Under the pieces are notes generated by a model. It did no database searches. It was given only the letters and a program-made list of their open reading frames with translations, and was not told the origin of the DNA. Of a stretch of DNA of 15,714 nucleotides, positions 1-8,430 are shown in pieces. Numbering within the stretch: the stretch's first letter is position 1; each line of letters starts with the position of its first letter. The stretch spans positions 1-15,714 of the forward strand of contig JALLPB010000448.1 of assembly GCA_036939975.1 (NCBI GenBank). Reading direction: 5' to 3'. The position numbers and the translations under genes were made by a program. This stretch comes from Cyclostephanos tholiformis (Eukaryota > Bacillariophyta > Thalassiosirophyceae > Thalassiosirales > Thalassiosiraceae).

Positions 1-589
1 AGGCCAATATGGCCCAGCTTCTCAAGAATTTGTTTCAGGGAAAAGTCTAGGGTATTGATACGTCACTGGTGTATTCGATGCCCTTATCTTCTTAAATCCA
101 GTCTCAATCTTTTTGTTTATCCTTTGTCTGCTCGCCAGGTTCTTCAGTGGCATTTTGCCTCATCCAGCTGGCGCTATTTCCTTTTTCAACCAGCTTATTA
201 CTGAATCAGTGTTCCAGCCTGCCTCCACGCTCAAGCCTTATCCAGCCTTCCATCGACATCATTTGCTCATCTAGTGCAGTGGTGCCTTCATCGCACTGCC
301 AATTATCCTCTTGTTGGGAACACCCCTCTACTCTCCATCCAGCTGATTTATGTGCTGCCTTCCATCCACATTCATCATCCAGTCAACTGGACATTGGTGA
401 TGGATTCACTCATGTGAATCTTCGTAATGCCACATACAAGCATCCTAATCACAAGTCTTGTCATGCTGCTTCCCAATGCCCTACATATCAATCTCAAGGC
501 AGGTGAGGGCACCAACGAGAGTATTCCTTGAAGAGCTATTCCTTGAAGAGCGGTGGCTATCGGTCCGCTTGAACTGGTCCCAAAGAGTT
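1..589. other. Unassigned sequence at left edge
   Basis: No gene is supported here. The integrase of the neighbouring minus-strand element is recognisable down to about 590 (the block ending G-S-P-K-T-L-W-D). Beyond that point the minus-strand translation no longer resembles the rest of a copia integrase, and no reverse transcriptase or RNase H motif (for example Y-x-D-D) was seen. A plus-strand open frame at 147-506 has no domain, looks low-complexity (rich in Ser, Pro and Cys) and is probably chance. The stretch is either a diverged remainder of the element or unrelated DNA joined at a deletion breakpoint. Confidence 0.5.
522..551. repeat. 15-bp perfect tandem duplication
   Basis: The 15-base unit TATTCCTTGAAGAGC occurs twice head to tail (522-536 and 537-551) with no mismatch. 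It lies just beyond the end of recognisable integrase homology. It could be a replication-slippage product at or near a breakpoint. Confidence 0.9.
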
Positions 590-1563
590 TTAGGGGATCC
601 AGTCTTAATCATTTTTTGTGATGTGCCCCATTTAAGCTCGCGAATGCAGCCTTCTGCTGTATTCATCCATGGCAAGTGGGGTTTGGTCTGTCATTTGTGG
701 CAGTCGGCTTGTCAAAGTTTCTTGCTGAAGTCCCCTTGGGTCTGCTCCTTAGAGCCATCCATAGTCATCACTGGGGGAACGCCATCACAGTGAAATAAAA
801 GAGATAGGGTCTCATGAGTGTTGCTTTTCCTGGTCATTGGGTGGGTGTGCAACCATGCAAAGGAGGTTGAGTACACTTGGGCATACTCATGTCCTCGTCT
901 AGAAGGAGTCCCAGCGATCAAGGTGTCAGTAAAACATGGGCGTGGAAGCCGCTTGTAGCAGAGCATCTGGTCATTGGTCGTGGAGCGCCGTGATAGTGCT
1001 GGGGTAAGGCAGGTCCAAACACCTTGTTGAGTGGTCTTAATGATAGTCTGCTGAGCAGCAGATGGCAAGATGCCCCAATGTCTGGCAAGGGTCTTAAAGT
1101 CAACGCCCGGGGTCTTGTGGGCTCTAACATTGCCTGTCAGGCTAATGCCAGTGTTGATGCTGGAGATGACAATGCAAGACGACAGTATGTCATAAAAATT
1201 ATCATCATCGATGATGTCTAACATGTCCATTGATGTGGAGGAAATAGAATTGATGATGTACGAAGGTTGTTGTCCCCTCACTGAGGCATAGGTCATAATA
1301 TCCCCAGTGAGGTCTGTCATTGCATCCTCTTTTTGTTCATATAGGTTGGTCCAAGGGTCCCAAGTCAAAGTCTTGGAGGTCAAATGTAGTCTAGGATAAT
1401 GGTCAGGGTCATTAAATTGGCCAACAGTCAGAAGCCTCACATTAAGTAATGAGATAACACCCCGCAACCGAAGTGGAAAGGTAACTGTCTGGGAGGGACA
1501 GTTGGGGTCAGGTAAGGTCAATGCATGCATATGGTCAGTGGAGTCAGATGCCAAGGATTTGGC
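590..1563 (-). pseudogene. Copia-like integrase pseudogene
   Basis: Integrase inserts retroelement DNA into the host chromosome. One frame stays open from 1554 to a stop at 712-714. It holds a linker, then a core with F-T-D-T-L-I-A-G (candidate first catalytic Asp) and M-T-M-D-G-S-K-E-Q (second). The frame continues past two stops (712-714 and 691-693) into P-W-M-N-T-A-E-G-C-I-R-E-L, which supplies the catalytic Glu, and ends near G-S-P-K-T-L-W-D-Q. At both stops the family has Arg at that position, so each is most simply CGA to TGA. The N-terminal side joins the protease by a frameshift near 1,555. The D-D-E residues remain, but the protein is truncated and interrupted. Confidence 0.82.
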
Positions 1564-1960
1564 GTGTCATTCATGGTCACATCATTCATGCGGCATTGCA
1601 TAGTGCAAAGCAGGTGATGGTCTAAGTGCAGGATATGAATTGTCTGATTGATCACAAGTAGGAGCGTCCTCCTGGTCAAAGGATCATAAAAGGCTACCGC
1701 TCCTGAAACGGTGCAGTACTCCACACTTCCAAGTCTGGGGCCATAGGCCTCAACCCTAATGGGGCAGTCATAGTCTAAAAAGATGACAGCATCTTTGCCG
1801 AGTACACAAGTATCGATGTGGGAGTCAAGTTTGAGGGTCGTTTCACTAAGAGGGTATTCTAATTTAAGTCCAATATCCCAGAGGGAGTGGTTCTGTTGTA
1901 AATTCAAATGGACAGTTTGAATGGTCCTAATAGTCCTAGTCACAGTTGTCAGTGGTCTGC
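1560..1960 (-). pseudogene. Copia-like aspartic protease pseudogene
   Basis: Retroelement protease cuts the Gag-Pol polyprotein. The minus-strand frame from 1943 contains L-K-L-D-S-H-I-D-T-C-V-L-G, the form the active-site Asp block takes in this element group in place of the usual D-T/S-G. It is followed by G-S-V-E-Y-C-T-V-S-G-A-V, then the block H-I-L-H-L-D-H-H-L-L-C-T-M-Q-C-R-M-N-D-V, which is typical of the protease C-terminal half. The frame ends in a stop at 1518 after a one-base shift near 1,555, beyond which the integrase frame takes over. Gag lies upstream, separated by a poorly conserved stretch with an internal duplication. Confidence 0.8.
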
Positions 1961-2054
1961 ATCATTTAGTGGCCTGGCGGGCATTTGCATGATTGCTAGA
2001 TTGGCGGTCGTCTTTCTTGTCGGCGGGTGGTCGTCGTTGGGGAATGGTGCTCAC

Positions 2055-2477
2055 TCATTTGGTCTTGGAGATCAGCCTGATGAGCAGAGCATTTGCGGCT
2101 GGTGAAGGTCCCCATACTCATTGAGGCATTGCTCCATCCACAGCCATGTCCGCTGCCTCTGCCACTCCCATGTAGCAGGCTTGTTCAGTCGCTGGGGTCT
2201 GTCCGGGGTGGCAGAGTTGCCAAATCATTGATGTTCAGTTGTTCAATCCCTTGTACTCTGAGTCCTTGTAATACTTGTCCCTGATATGAGTGCAACAGTC
2301 AATGTCAATTTGCAAAGGTAGTCCCTCTAGTCTTGAGCAAGTGGGTCCAGCTCCTCATCCCCTGTCACAAGACTGTCCCCTATGTCCATGGCGGTCAATT
2401 TCTTGTCGGTGGGTGCTCATTTGGTCTTGGAGATCAGCCTGGCGAGCAGAGCATTTGCGGCTGGTGGAGGTCCCCAT
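2055..2477. repeat. Direct duplication of 61 bp inside the gag-protease spacer
   Basis: Positions 2055-2115 and 2417-2477 match at 58 of 61 bases, offset by 362 bp. Weaker similarity extends a further 25-30 bases to the left of each copy. The copies lie between the end of recognisable gag and the start of protease in the minus-strand element. The 362-bp offset is not a multiple of three, so it would shift a continuous reading frame. It is probably a segmental duplication formed inside the element. Confidence 0.85.
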
Positions 2478-2489
2478 CTGACCATGGTT

Positions 2490-3511
2490 GCTCAAAAGAA
2501 GTACGAGTACAATTCTTGATAGGCTTGGCGGCCATTGCTGGTCTTCATGTATTTCTTCACATTAGTCCATGCCTGGGATTTCCTCTAGTAGGCAAACAAA
2601 GTGTTGAGCACGGTCTTGTTGTTGCTCAGGAAGTCACAGTGTCTAGCTCCGGTTTCTTCAAGGGTCTCGAAGTGGAATTGGTCATGTCACTCCCGATTGT
2701 TGGTTGCAAGGATGGGAGTGCATTGGGTTGGTTCATCATCCACCGAGGCATAAGGGCTTTGAGGATCTCCATAAGGGAAGTTCGAATATCCTGGGGCTGT
2801 GGGATCCCCATAGTCCTGAGGAAGAATCCGTTGACAGATCACGTAGGTCAGCAGAATGTCTGTGTGTCCCCTCATATTATAGAGGATGATCTTCATTGCA
2901 GTGAATGCCTTGGGAGTAGAGATGGCATCGAGGGTCATGTGGGTCGAATCCAGGTCTTTATGCTCCTTGTCCCAATTTACCTCAACTTCCTTGTGGTGCT
3001 CTAGGGACTCAATCTGGTCAAGGGTAATGTACATCAGCGTCAGGATATTCCTGGAGGTCTGGGTCTGGTGCTTAATATAATAAACAAGCAATCTCATGCG
3101 CTTGATGGCCAAGATTGGGATTGAGGGCCTCAGGTCTTTCTTAATGGTCAAGCAGACCAAGTCGATGTCATCCTTGGTAAGTTGTTCTATGTCTTGGGCG
3201 GTTCTAATGCACTGGTCCATATAGAGCGCATGTGCAGATGCAGAGTTCAAGTGGATGATGTTCACATAATAATCAACTACCTCCTCGCACACTTGGACTT
3301 TGGGGATACGTAGGTCATGTCCGGGCCACTCTCCGGCGGCCTTGTCTTCATGAGCATCATATTCCACGACATCATCTTCAGGGTCTGCGGGGTCTTCCAT
3401 GGGGTCCTCCTCATCATTGTCGTCATCCTCATTGTCTTCTTTGAGGTCTGGGTCTTCGTTTGGCTATGGTGCCTGTGCAAGCCTGGGGCCGGTGTGGCAA
3501 GTCCGAGCCAT
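2490..3511 (-). pseudogene. Diatom copia-type gag pseudogene
   Basis: Gag forms the virus-like particle that packages element RNA. The most likely start is the ATG at 3509-3511. Codon 16 is a TAG stop (3464-3466), after which the same frame runs openly past an internal ATG at 3400. An acidic Asp/Glu-rich segment comes first, then a helical region containing I-E-Q-L-T-K-D-D-I-D-L-V-C and R-L-L-V-Y-Y-I-K-H, then L-T-Y-V-I. This matches the layout of gag proteins in diatom copia elements. Near 2,690 the frame shifts into a continuation with N-N-K-T-V-L-N-T-L-F-A-Y and N-G-R-Q-A-Y-Q-E-L-Y, broken by further stops. C-terminal sequence beyond about 2,490 is not recognisable. Confidence 0.75.
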
Positions 3512-3990
3512 CGTGTTTGGTCAAAATCAAATTGGTCAAGATTAAATCGATCGGTGGTCAATCTGCAGCCAAAGCTCGCTGGCTATTAGCAGGTCAAGGG
3601 TGCGGTCAGGTTGGATCTGATATACTGAAAGAATATGGTCATAGCAGATACTAACTAAGGTGGTAGACAATTGGCTGTGGCCAGGGCGAGTCACTTGGTT
3701 AGGAGCCTGCCCCTATTCATGATCAATTATAACAAAGTTATGGTCTATCTAGGTGATCTAGTCTGGTAATTGCAAGCAATGCACTTGCAGAAAGGTCATG
3801 TCAAATGCCACACCCCTGGTGCATGCCCACGATCTTTTCATAGTAATTCTACATATGATAGATGCAGAACTTTCTTGTAATCGAAGTGCTTTCTGATGAT
3901 GCACTTTTACTCCATCTATTTGGTGCATAAGCATATGATGATCCAAACACACCCACAGTCCGGGCATATTTTCTCATACAATGTTATGAG

Positions 3991-4137
3991 TGATTTGAGT
4001 TTTCAAATATGGCAATATGTCATCAATGTACATCATATTTTATTGTCATTTTCAATATAACGGTTGATTTAAGTCATCAAATATAGCAATATGTCAGTGA
4101 TATACTGCAAATTATTTGCCATATTCAATATCATGAG
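3991..4137. repeat. Diverged 74-bp tandem repeat, two copies
   Basis: Copy 1 (3991-4064) and copy 2 (4065-4137) share a start like TGATTT-AGT and an internal TCAAATAT-GCAATATGTCA, with a TTCAATAT block near each end. Identity is roughly 70 percent by eye. It is A/T-rich with no coding content, probably an old tandem duplication. Confidence 0.65.
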
Positions 4138-4191
4138 CTGTTTGTCATCTAATCTCAAATGTGGAGAGGCCGTAACTTTGATATTAGATGC

Positions 4192-4331
4192 GGTAAATTT
4201 GAATTTATGGGCTGGTCTAACTATGTCATGCCAAATTTGCGCTTCAAGTAGCGTCGCAAAATGACCAAATAACCCATTAACCCATAAATTCGAATATACA
4301 GAGGCAGTCTGGCCATAAATTTGAATTTACC
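4192..4331. repeat. 140-bp palindromic, MITE-like structure
   Basis: The outer arms GGTAAATTTGAATTTATGG (4192-4210) and CCATAAATTTGAATTTACC (4313-4331) are inverted repeats matching at 17 of 19 positions. A second arm-like copy CCCATAAATTCGAAT lies inside at 4281-4295. A smaller inner hairpin is formed by ATTTGCG and CGCAAAAT around 4,235-4,262. Short size, terminal inverted repeats and no coding capacity are what a miniature inverted-repeat element would show. No clear target-site duplication is visible, so it may simply be a hairpin-forming palindrome. Confidence 0.5.
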
Positions 4332-4382
4332 AATATTCAATATTAGCTGTTACAGAATATTAGCTTCTACAGATCCACTCAA

Positions 4383-5186
4383 TTATTTTGTTGCCAATGT
4401 CAGCCATTTAATGTGCTGATTCAAATTTGTTACCTGCTCGTAGACATCAGTTGCCCTGATAATTGTTTTGAAATGCACTTTGGTGAGGTTGAAGTCTGCT
4501 TTGATGTTTGTGGGCTGTTGCTCTCATGTGAGCATTTCCTGTTTGTCAAATTTGTTGCAGTTGTAGAGTAATTTGTCATCAACAGTGATGGTGACATCCG
4601 ATCTGACAAGTGCAAGTTGGTTGTCATCTAGACACTTACCAAATGCGGTGAGCTGCTTGCTGCTGTTCCATTTGGTGTAATACACTTTGCGTAGTTCCTT
4701 CTTTGCTTGGATGTTGAGGGGACACCATCGGTCATTGAGATGTTTGAGAATTTTATAAGGGGTGATATTGTGATATGCTGTGAAACGATGCTTGAGTTGG
4801 ACCTAATATTGCTTATCAAGGGCATCCCATTGGTTGTCAATGATGCCTTGTAGAGATGAACCAGGAGACTCAGAGCACATGTTGGTGGGTGTTGCATTTG
4901 TGATTGTTGGATCGTAAGTTGCCAGCTTGATTGGTACAGTGTATGTGTATATGCCAGTTAAGTTGTCATAGTTGCCAACCCTGATCACATCCGCTAGGAG
5001 CCCGTACTCATTTGTTGCATCTCTGTTTCACATGTAGGTGATGTTGTCAGCATTGAGGGCTGAAGGTTCTTCCTTGAGTATCTTGTAGTCTTTCCTGGAT
5101 GGCCTTCTGTGCACTCTTGTAAAGGGTTTGGCATGAACCAAATTGTACTCTCTAGTCTTGGTCTGCTTTGCTGTTGACGACAACAT
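4383..5186 (-). pseudogene. Isolated retrotransposon gag pseudogene (second type)
   Basis: One minus-strand frame of 268 codons runs from the ATG at 5184-5186 to a TAA at 4383-4385, broken only by stops at 5028-5030, 4803-4805 and 4524-4526. The first and third are TGA where Trp would suit the family, consistent with TGG to TGA. The protein shows Y-H-N-I-T-P-Y-K-I-L-K-H-L, a W-N-S-S-K-Q-L-T-A-F block, V-T-I-T-V-D-D-K-L-L-Y and F-D-K-Q-E-M-L-T, matching copia-type (UBN2-like) gag proteins of diatoms. It differs from the gag at 2490-3511, so it comes from another element. No protease or polymerase follows it on the minus strand. Confidence 0.72.
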
Positions 5187-5224
5187 TGTGTGATTGTTCT
5201 TTTCTTGTGATTAGCGCTTACCAA

Positions 5225-5899
5225 TGCTAGACATCAATAGGTGGCTAATTGCTTTTTAGATCTACTGTTAAGTTGGTAAGCAAAATAATGAGCTCGCATG
5301 CTCATGCAAGCACAATGTGATTTTGCTTTTGGCTTGTGAGTAAGATTCCTAACGATGTAGTTGCTTGCAGAGGGCAGCAAAAATGCCTTTCTCGATGAAA
5401 TGTGTACGGGCTAAAATAGAGGGGATGTACTTAGGTAGGAATCAAGGTAGATAGCTTCTCTGCAAAGCTAAGAGATGAGATATCTAGAGCTTTTTGTTAA
5501 ATCACCTTACATTTGCTTTGCTTAAGGAAGACAATGAAGCCCAAATACTGTTATGAAGAAGGGGGGCGGGTGATTTGTCTTGTGAGAGAGGAGGGCATGT
5601 CAACAAACAACAATGGGTGTTAATGTGCTTGTTAACAAATATTGTTTATTTGGGGGGGCAGAACAATGACAATGATGAACGAGCAGGGATTGCATGCGGA
5701 AGATGCCTGCAGGAACCAAATACATTCCTCAATCTTTTGCCAAAGTCTGATAATGATTTGAATAATGTACACTTGGACAAACAAGCAGAGTGTGAGACAC
5801 GTGATGGTACTGGCATCAGTAGCATCACCCTCATCCACTTCAGGGGGGGATTTGCACATTTACCACCACCAGGAGTACTGCTGAAGAAGAAGGAACAAG
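5225..5899. other. No gene recognised
   Basis: Frames at 5575-5916 (plus) and 5632-5859 (minus) are short and carry no domain I recognise. The minus strand could hold the continuation of the BED-finger protein at 5900-6455, because proteins of that type continue into a longer body, but no conserved block could be matched here. Runs of G at 5561-5567 and 5651-5657 are the only simple-sequence features. Confidence 0.5.
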
Positions 5900-6455
5900 T
5901 ATGTCATGCATGCTGAGTGGTATGAATACGCAATTGCAATGAATGACAAAAACAATACTTATATTGGATGGTGCATACTATTGTTAAACCCCTGCTGGGG
6001 AAAATGGGATGCAAGCCTTCTATCCTGGTACGTGTCAATATCTTCAGCCATCTTGTTTGCTCTCTCCATCTGCACCTTTTTCTTAATAACACTTGCGGTT
6101 AGAATGGATTTATATTGGACTTTCTTCTGATATGGAATTGAACCCTTGCAAGGACAAATGCCTTATGATGGTGTCTTGAGGAGATGATGGAGAGCCTTTG
6201 TGGCATTCTTTGACTTAAAAAATTATCCGGGCTGCCTTGCATTGGTTGATGACAATGACCACAAGTCCAACCGGCAATAAACTTACCCTCTTGTTCTGGA
6301 TCATCATGTGCAACAGTGTTCATGTAAGAGCAATCCCAGATGGTACTCAATGGGGGGAAATCAATATCTGCTTGAGATAAAGAGTGGTGAGACAAAGAGA
6401 AGTCATCAATGCCATCATCAAACTCTAGCGAGTACTCTTTGTTGTCAGCACCCAT
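5900..6455 (-). pseudogene. BED-like zinc-finger transposase fragment
   Basis: BED-type fingers bind DNA and often sit at the N terminus of hAT-like transposases and domesticated derivatives. The minus-strand frame starting at 6455 has an acidic N terminus and then G-W-T-C-G-H-C-H (about 6,241-6,272), giving a C-x2-C pair. After a frame change the reading continues as N-A-T-K-A-L-H-H-L-L (about 6,191-6,209) and, past a TAA, I-C-P-C-K-G-S-I-P. The order C-x2-C, N-A-T-K-A-L-x-H, then I-x-x-C is the layout I know from diatom BED-like proteins. A basic Lys-rich region follows. A frameshift and a stop inside the finger show it is broken. The superfamily is uncertain and no catalytic domain is visible. 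Confidence 0.48.
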
Positions 6456-7059
6456 TCTTCGTTTGCTGCTGGCAATGGTGGTTCATGTTAATATAATATA
6501 AGTGATCAGGGGATTGGTGGATGTGTGGTCAGTTTGGTCATCGTGGGCTTTGTATGATGATGGATTGGCAATGATGGATTCTTTTGTTCTTTTATTGTGA
6601 GTTATGATCATAAGTAAGTGTGTGGTCAGATGTAGTTTGTTAGTATTTGCTAGCTTCATCTAGATGGTTCCTTTGTGGTCTGTCCGGCTTTTTTAAGTCG
6701 TTCCTGTCTACAAAGGAACGTGTTCCTTTTTTCCAGAGGGCCAACAAAGACTTCATAAAAAAGGCCTGGTATTCCTGCAGGAATGCACAGCCTAGCTCAC
6801 TTCAACTTTCCAACATCTCAACATTTGCAATGCCTAACATCACATTGACCTAAACTTTCAGCTTCATAGTCACCCAAAACATCTTTCCAGGAAAGATCCC
6901 CTTTCTTGCCTTGTGGAATCCGATGAGTGTCTGAAACAACTTGTAGCCCGCTCCACCTCTTGTCAATCACCCTACCAGCTTTTTGTTTGAGAGGGGGAGG
7001 GTTCAACAGGTCAAACAATGCCCAATTTCCTAACAGACACCTGTTGTTGGCATCTCTAT
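6456..7059. other. No gene recognised; possible decayed 5' part of the plus-strand copia element
   Basis: This lies directly upstream, on the plus strand, of the copia protease. In an intact element gag would be here. No gag motif could be matched and stops occur in all plus frames. It contains the small perfect inverted repeat at 6712-6729. CpG is very rare from about 6,840 onward, as in the neighbouring transposon sequence. Confidence 0.45.
6712..6729. repeat. Perfect inverted repeat, 8-bp arms
   Basis: AAAGGAAC (6712-6719) and GTTCCTTT (6722-6729) are exact reverse complements separated by GT. The half-site GTTCCTTT also occurs at 6667-6674 and a partial GTTCCT at 6700-6705. It may be a terminal repeat remnant, a protein-binding palindrome or chance. 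Confidence 0.6.
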
Positions 7060-7169
7060 GACTCCTTTGATGCCTACTCCCAATACAAGAATGATCTAAT
7101 GTACAGAATGGTTTGACTCCTCTGATGCCTACTCCCAACACAAGATTGATCTGACCTACAGAATGTACT
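7060..7169. repeat. 55-bp tandem duplication
   Basis: Copy 1 (7060-7114) and copy 2 (7115-7169) align without gaps at about 85 percent, both containing GATGCCTACTCCCAA. Each reads on the plus strand as D-S-x-D-A-Y-S-Q-x-K, and the second continues into D-L-T-Y-R-M-Y-C, so the unit is probably coding sequence from the gag end of the plus-strand copia element. Fifty-five is not a multiple of three, so the duplication shifts the frame. Confidence 0.85.
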
Positions 7170-7241
7170 GCAATGCAAGCTCTTGCATCAGCATTCTATG
7201 CAGTTCCAATTCTTTGAGTCCAGGGATTACTTGATCAATTA

Positions 7242-8015
7242 CTGATACCCATCCTGTTTGGGACACAGGTGTATCCATTGGTCTCACTCAATTTTGATCC
7301 AATTTCATCAACTACTTACCCTTGGATGGCATCACTGTCAAGGATATTGCTCAGACCAGACAAACACAGTCCTGGGAATAGGCAACATCATACGGAAACT
7401 TCCAACTGCCAAAGGCCATCCAGTTTACATCCCTCCTGTTGCCTATCATATGCCTGACTTTGACAATTGTCTTTTCAGCTCCCAAGCCTACTTCAGGTTG
7501 CACGGAGGGGATACCAACTTTACAGCTAAAAAGGTTGTCATGCGTACAACCATGTGGTGGATATTCCCATTGACACTACCTTGAACCTCTCTGTGATCTC
7601 AAGTCTACAGTCTACACTCAAAGAACAGGACAAGTATGGACCACACCTTCTGTTGTCAGTTGGGACAAAATCCTGGACTTACCTGGTCTTGTCAAGCCTA
7701 TCTATTGCAAGACAATCTCATTTGTTTTAAATCACAACATTTTTGGTCCTCAGAGGGAGAGTGTCTGTTGGCACTCAAGACTTTGCATCAACATGCATCA
7801 TGTCCAAGAATTGATGCATAATTGCCACTACAAAATTCCAAACCTAGACTATTTTGTTCTCCCCCCTCCGATTCTTTTCACTAAGAATGTCGCTACTTGC
7901 TCTTGTTCAAACCCATGCTGTCTTGCATGTGGTCTTTCTACCCAAAAGCTCATCCCACCAAGGTCAAAACCTCTTGCACCATTCCTCGAAAAGAAGGCAT
8001 TGTAAAGTCAAACCA
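7242..8015 (+). pseudogene. Copia protease and pre-integrase domain pseudogene
   Basis: The frame opens with H-P-V-W-D-T-G-V-S-I-G-L-T, in which D-T-G (7262-7270) is the retropepsin active site and is intact. The next parts need two frame changes: I-N-Y-L-P-L-D-G-I-T-V-K-D-I-A, then V-L-G-I-G-N-I-I-R with P-V-A-Y-H-M-P and F-R-L-H-G-G-D (open to 7584). A further frame carries W-H-S-R-L-C-I-N-M-H-H-V-Q-E-L-M (about 7,770-7,815), the pre-integrase helix block, and a Cys-rich C-x3-C-x2-C stretch near 7,905-7,935 where the integrase zinc-binding region should be. Homology fades after about 8,015, just before the inserted element. Frameshifts make it non-functional. Confidence 0.78.
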
Positions 8016-8195
8016 GTGCAACAAATGGTCAAAGCCAGATGCTTCTGTTCATTGCCCCTCCTACGCGCTCTAATTTGAAACAAATAATAAAAAACGAGGT
8101 TTGGGTTTGGAATCACATTAAAATAGTGAACTCGACCCCCTCCCCTGATCCCTATCAGCAAAAAACAGATTCTTCAAGGTGGGTCTGGGGATTTT
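8016..8195. other. Junction sequence between copia and the inserted element
   Basis: This holds no recognised coding sequence. It lies between the last copia homology and the first copy of the long direct repeat. At the other end, only about 35 bases separate the repeat copy from copia sequence. The asymmetry means either that the inserted element extends left beyond its repeat copy or that copia sequence here has decayed. A TTTTTTT tract ends the stretch. Confidence 0.4.
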
Positions 8196-8411
8196 TTTAA
8201 AGTCTATTTATCTCTAATTGCCATGCTACTTGGGGGATGGAACAAACTCATTGAGGTTGACGGTCGAATTTTGTGAGCACATCATTGTGCTTGCCCCTCT
8301 TGATGCTCTTGCTTGTTTGGTTTGGCGGGTCCCAGGTTTTTGATTGTATCATGGACTCAATTCAAAAAAAGCTGGGAGAAGATGTGCTTTCTCCCTCCTA
8401 GCCAAAAAAAA
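8196..8411 (-). repeat. Long direct repeat, copy A
   Basis: This copy of about 216 bp begins at TTTAAAGTCTAT and ends at the A-tract after CTCCCTCCTAGCC. It matches copy B (12,732-12,926) along its length at about 85 percent by eye, including the block TTGTGAGCACATCATT and GTTTGGTTTGGCGGGTCCCA. Copy A carries about 21 extra bases after CCCAGGT. Both copies have the same orientation. Position at the two ends of the gag/recombinase segment suggests element termini. Confidence 0.88.
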
Positions 8412-8430
8412 CGTTGCTGAGGTAGTAGCA

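Larger units (their letters stand above)
590..3511 (-). mobile_element. Degenerate copia-like retroelement, gag-protease-integrase, lacking reverse transcriptase
   Basis: Read on the minus strand, gag, aspartic protease and integrase follow in the Ty1/copia order. The protein blocks match what I know of diatom (CoDi-type) copia elements: a gag with an acidic N terminus, a protease around D-S-H-x-D-T, and an integrase with F-x-D-T, M-D-G-S-K-E-Q and A-E-G-C-I-R-E. In copia elements reverse transcriptase and RNase H should follow integrase, to the left here, but homology stops near 590. Several stops and frame changes show it is dead. No LTR pair was found, so the true ends are unknown. Class assignment is from remembered family motifs, not from a search. 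Confidence 0.8.
3512..4382. other. A/T-rich intergenic stretch with small repeats
   Basis: No gene is supported. The first part (3,512-3,650) would be leader sequence for the minus-strand gag. The rest is A/T-rich and contains the tandem repeat at 3991-4137 and the palindromic structure at 4192-4331. An LTR for the left element might be expected here, but no partner copy exists in the window to define it. Confidence 0.6.

Noticed and set aside
1..13. Near-palindrome GGCCAATATGGCC at the left edge
   Set aside because: Short, imperfect and without a partner elsewhere in the window.
147..506. 119-codon plus-strand frame with a possible signal-peptide-like start
   Set aside because: Low-complexity Ser/Pro/Cys/His composition, no family resemblance and no neighbouring support.
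2333..3004. 223-codon plus-strand open frame
   Set aside because: Antisense to the left-hand gag, whose minus-strand translation matches a known family; this frame has no domain.
3614..3627. Possible primer-binding site (minus strand, core TATCAGA) upstream of the left gag
   Set aside because: Only a 7-8 base core resembles an initiator-tRNA-type site, it does not begin with TGG, and no LTR end can be placed next to it.
8005..8023. Similarity between bases near 8,005-8,023 and 12,967-12,985 suggesting a target-site duplication
   Set aside because: The match is gapped and only about 75 percent over 20 bases, too long and too weak for a target-site duplication.
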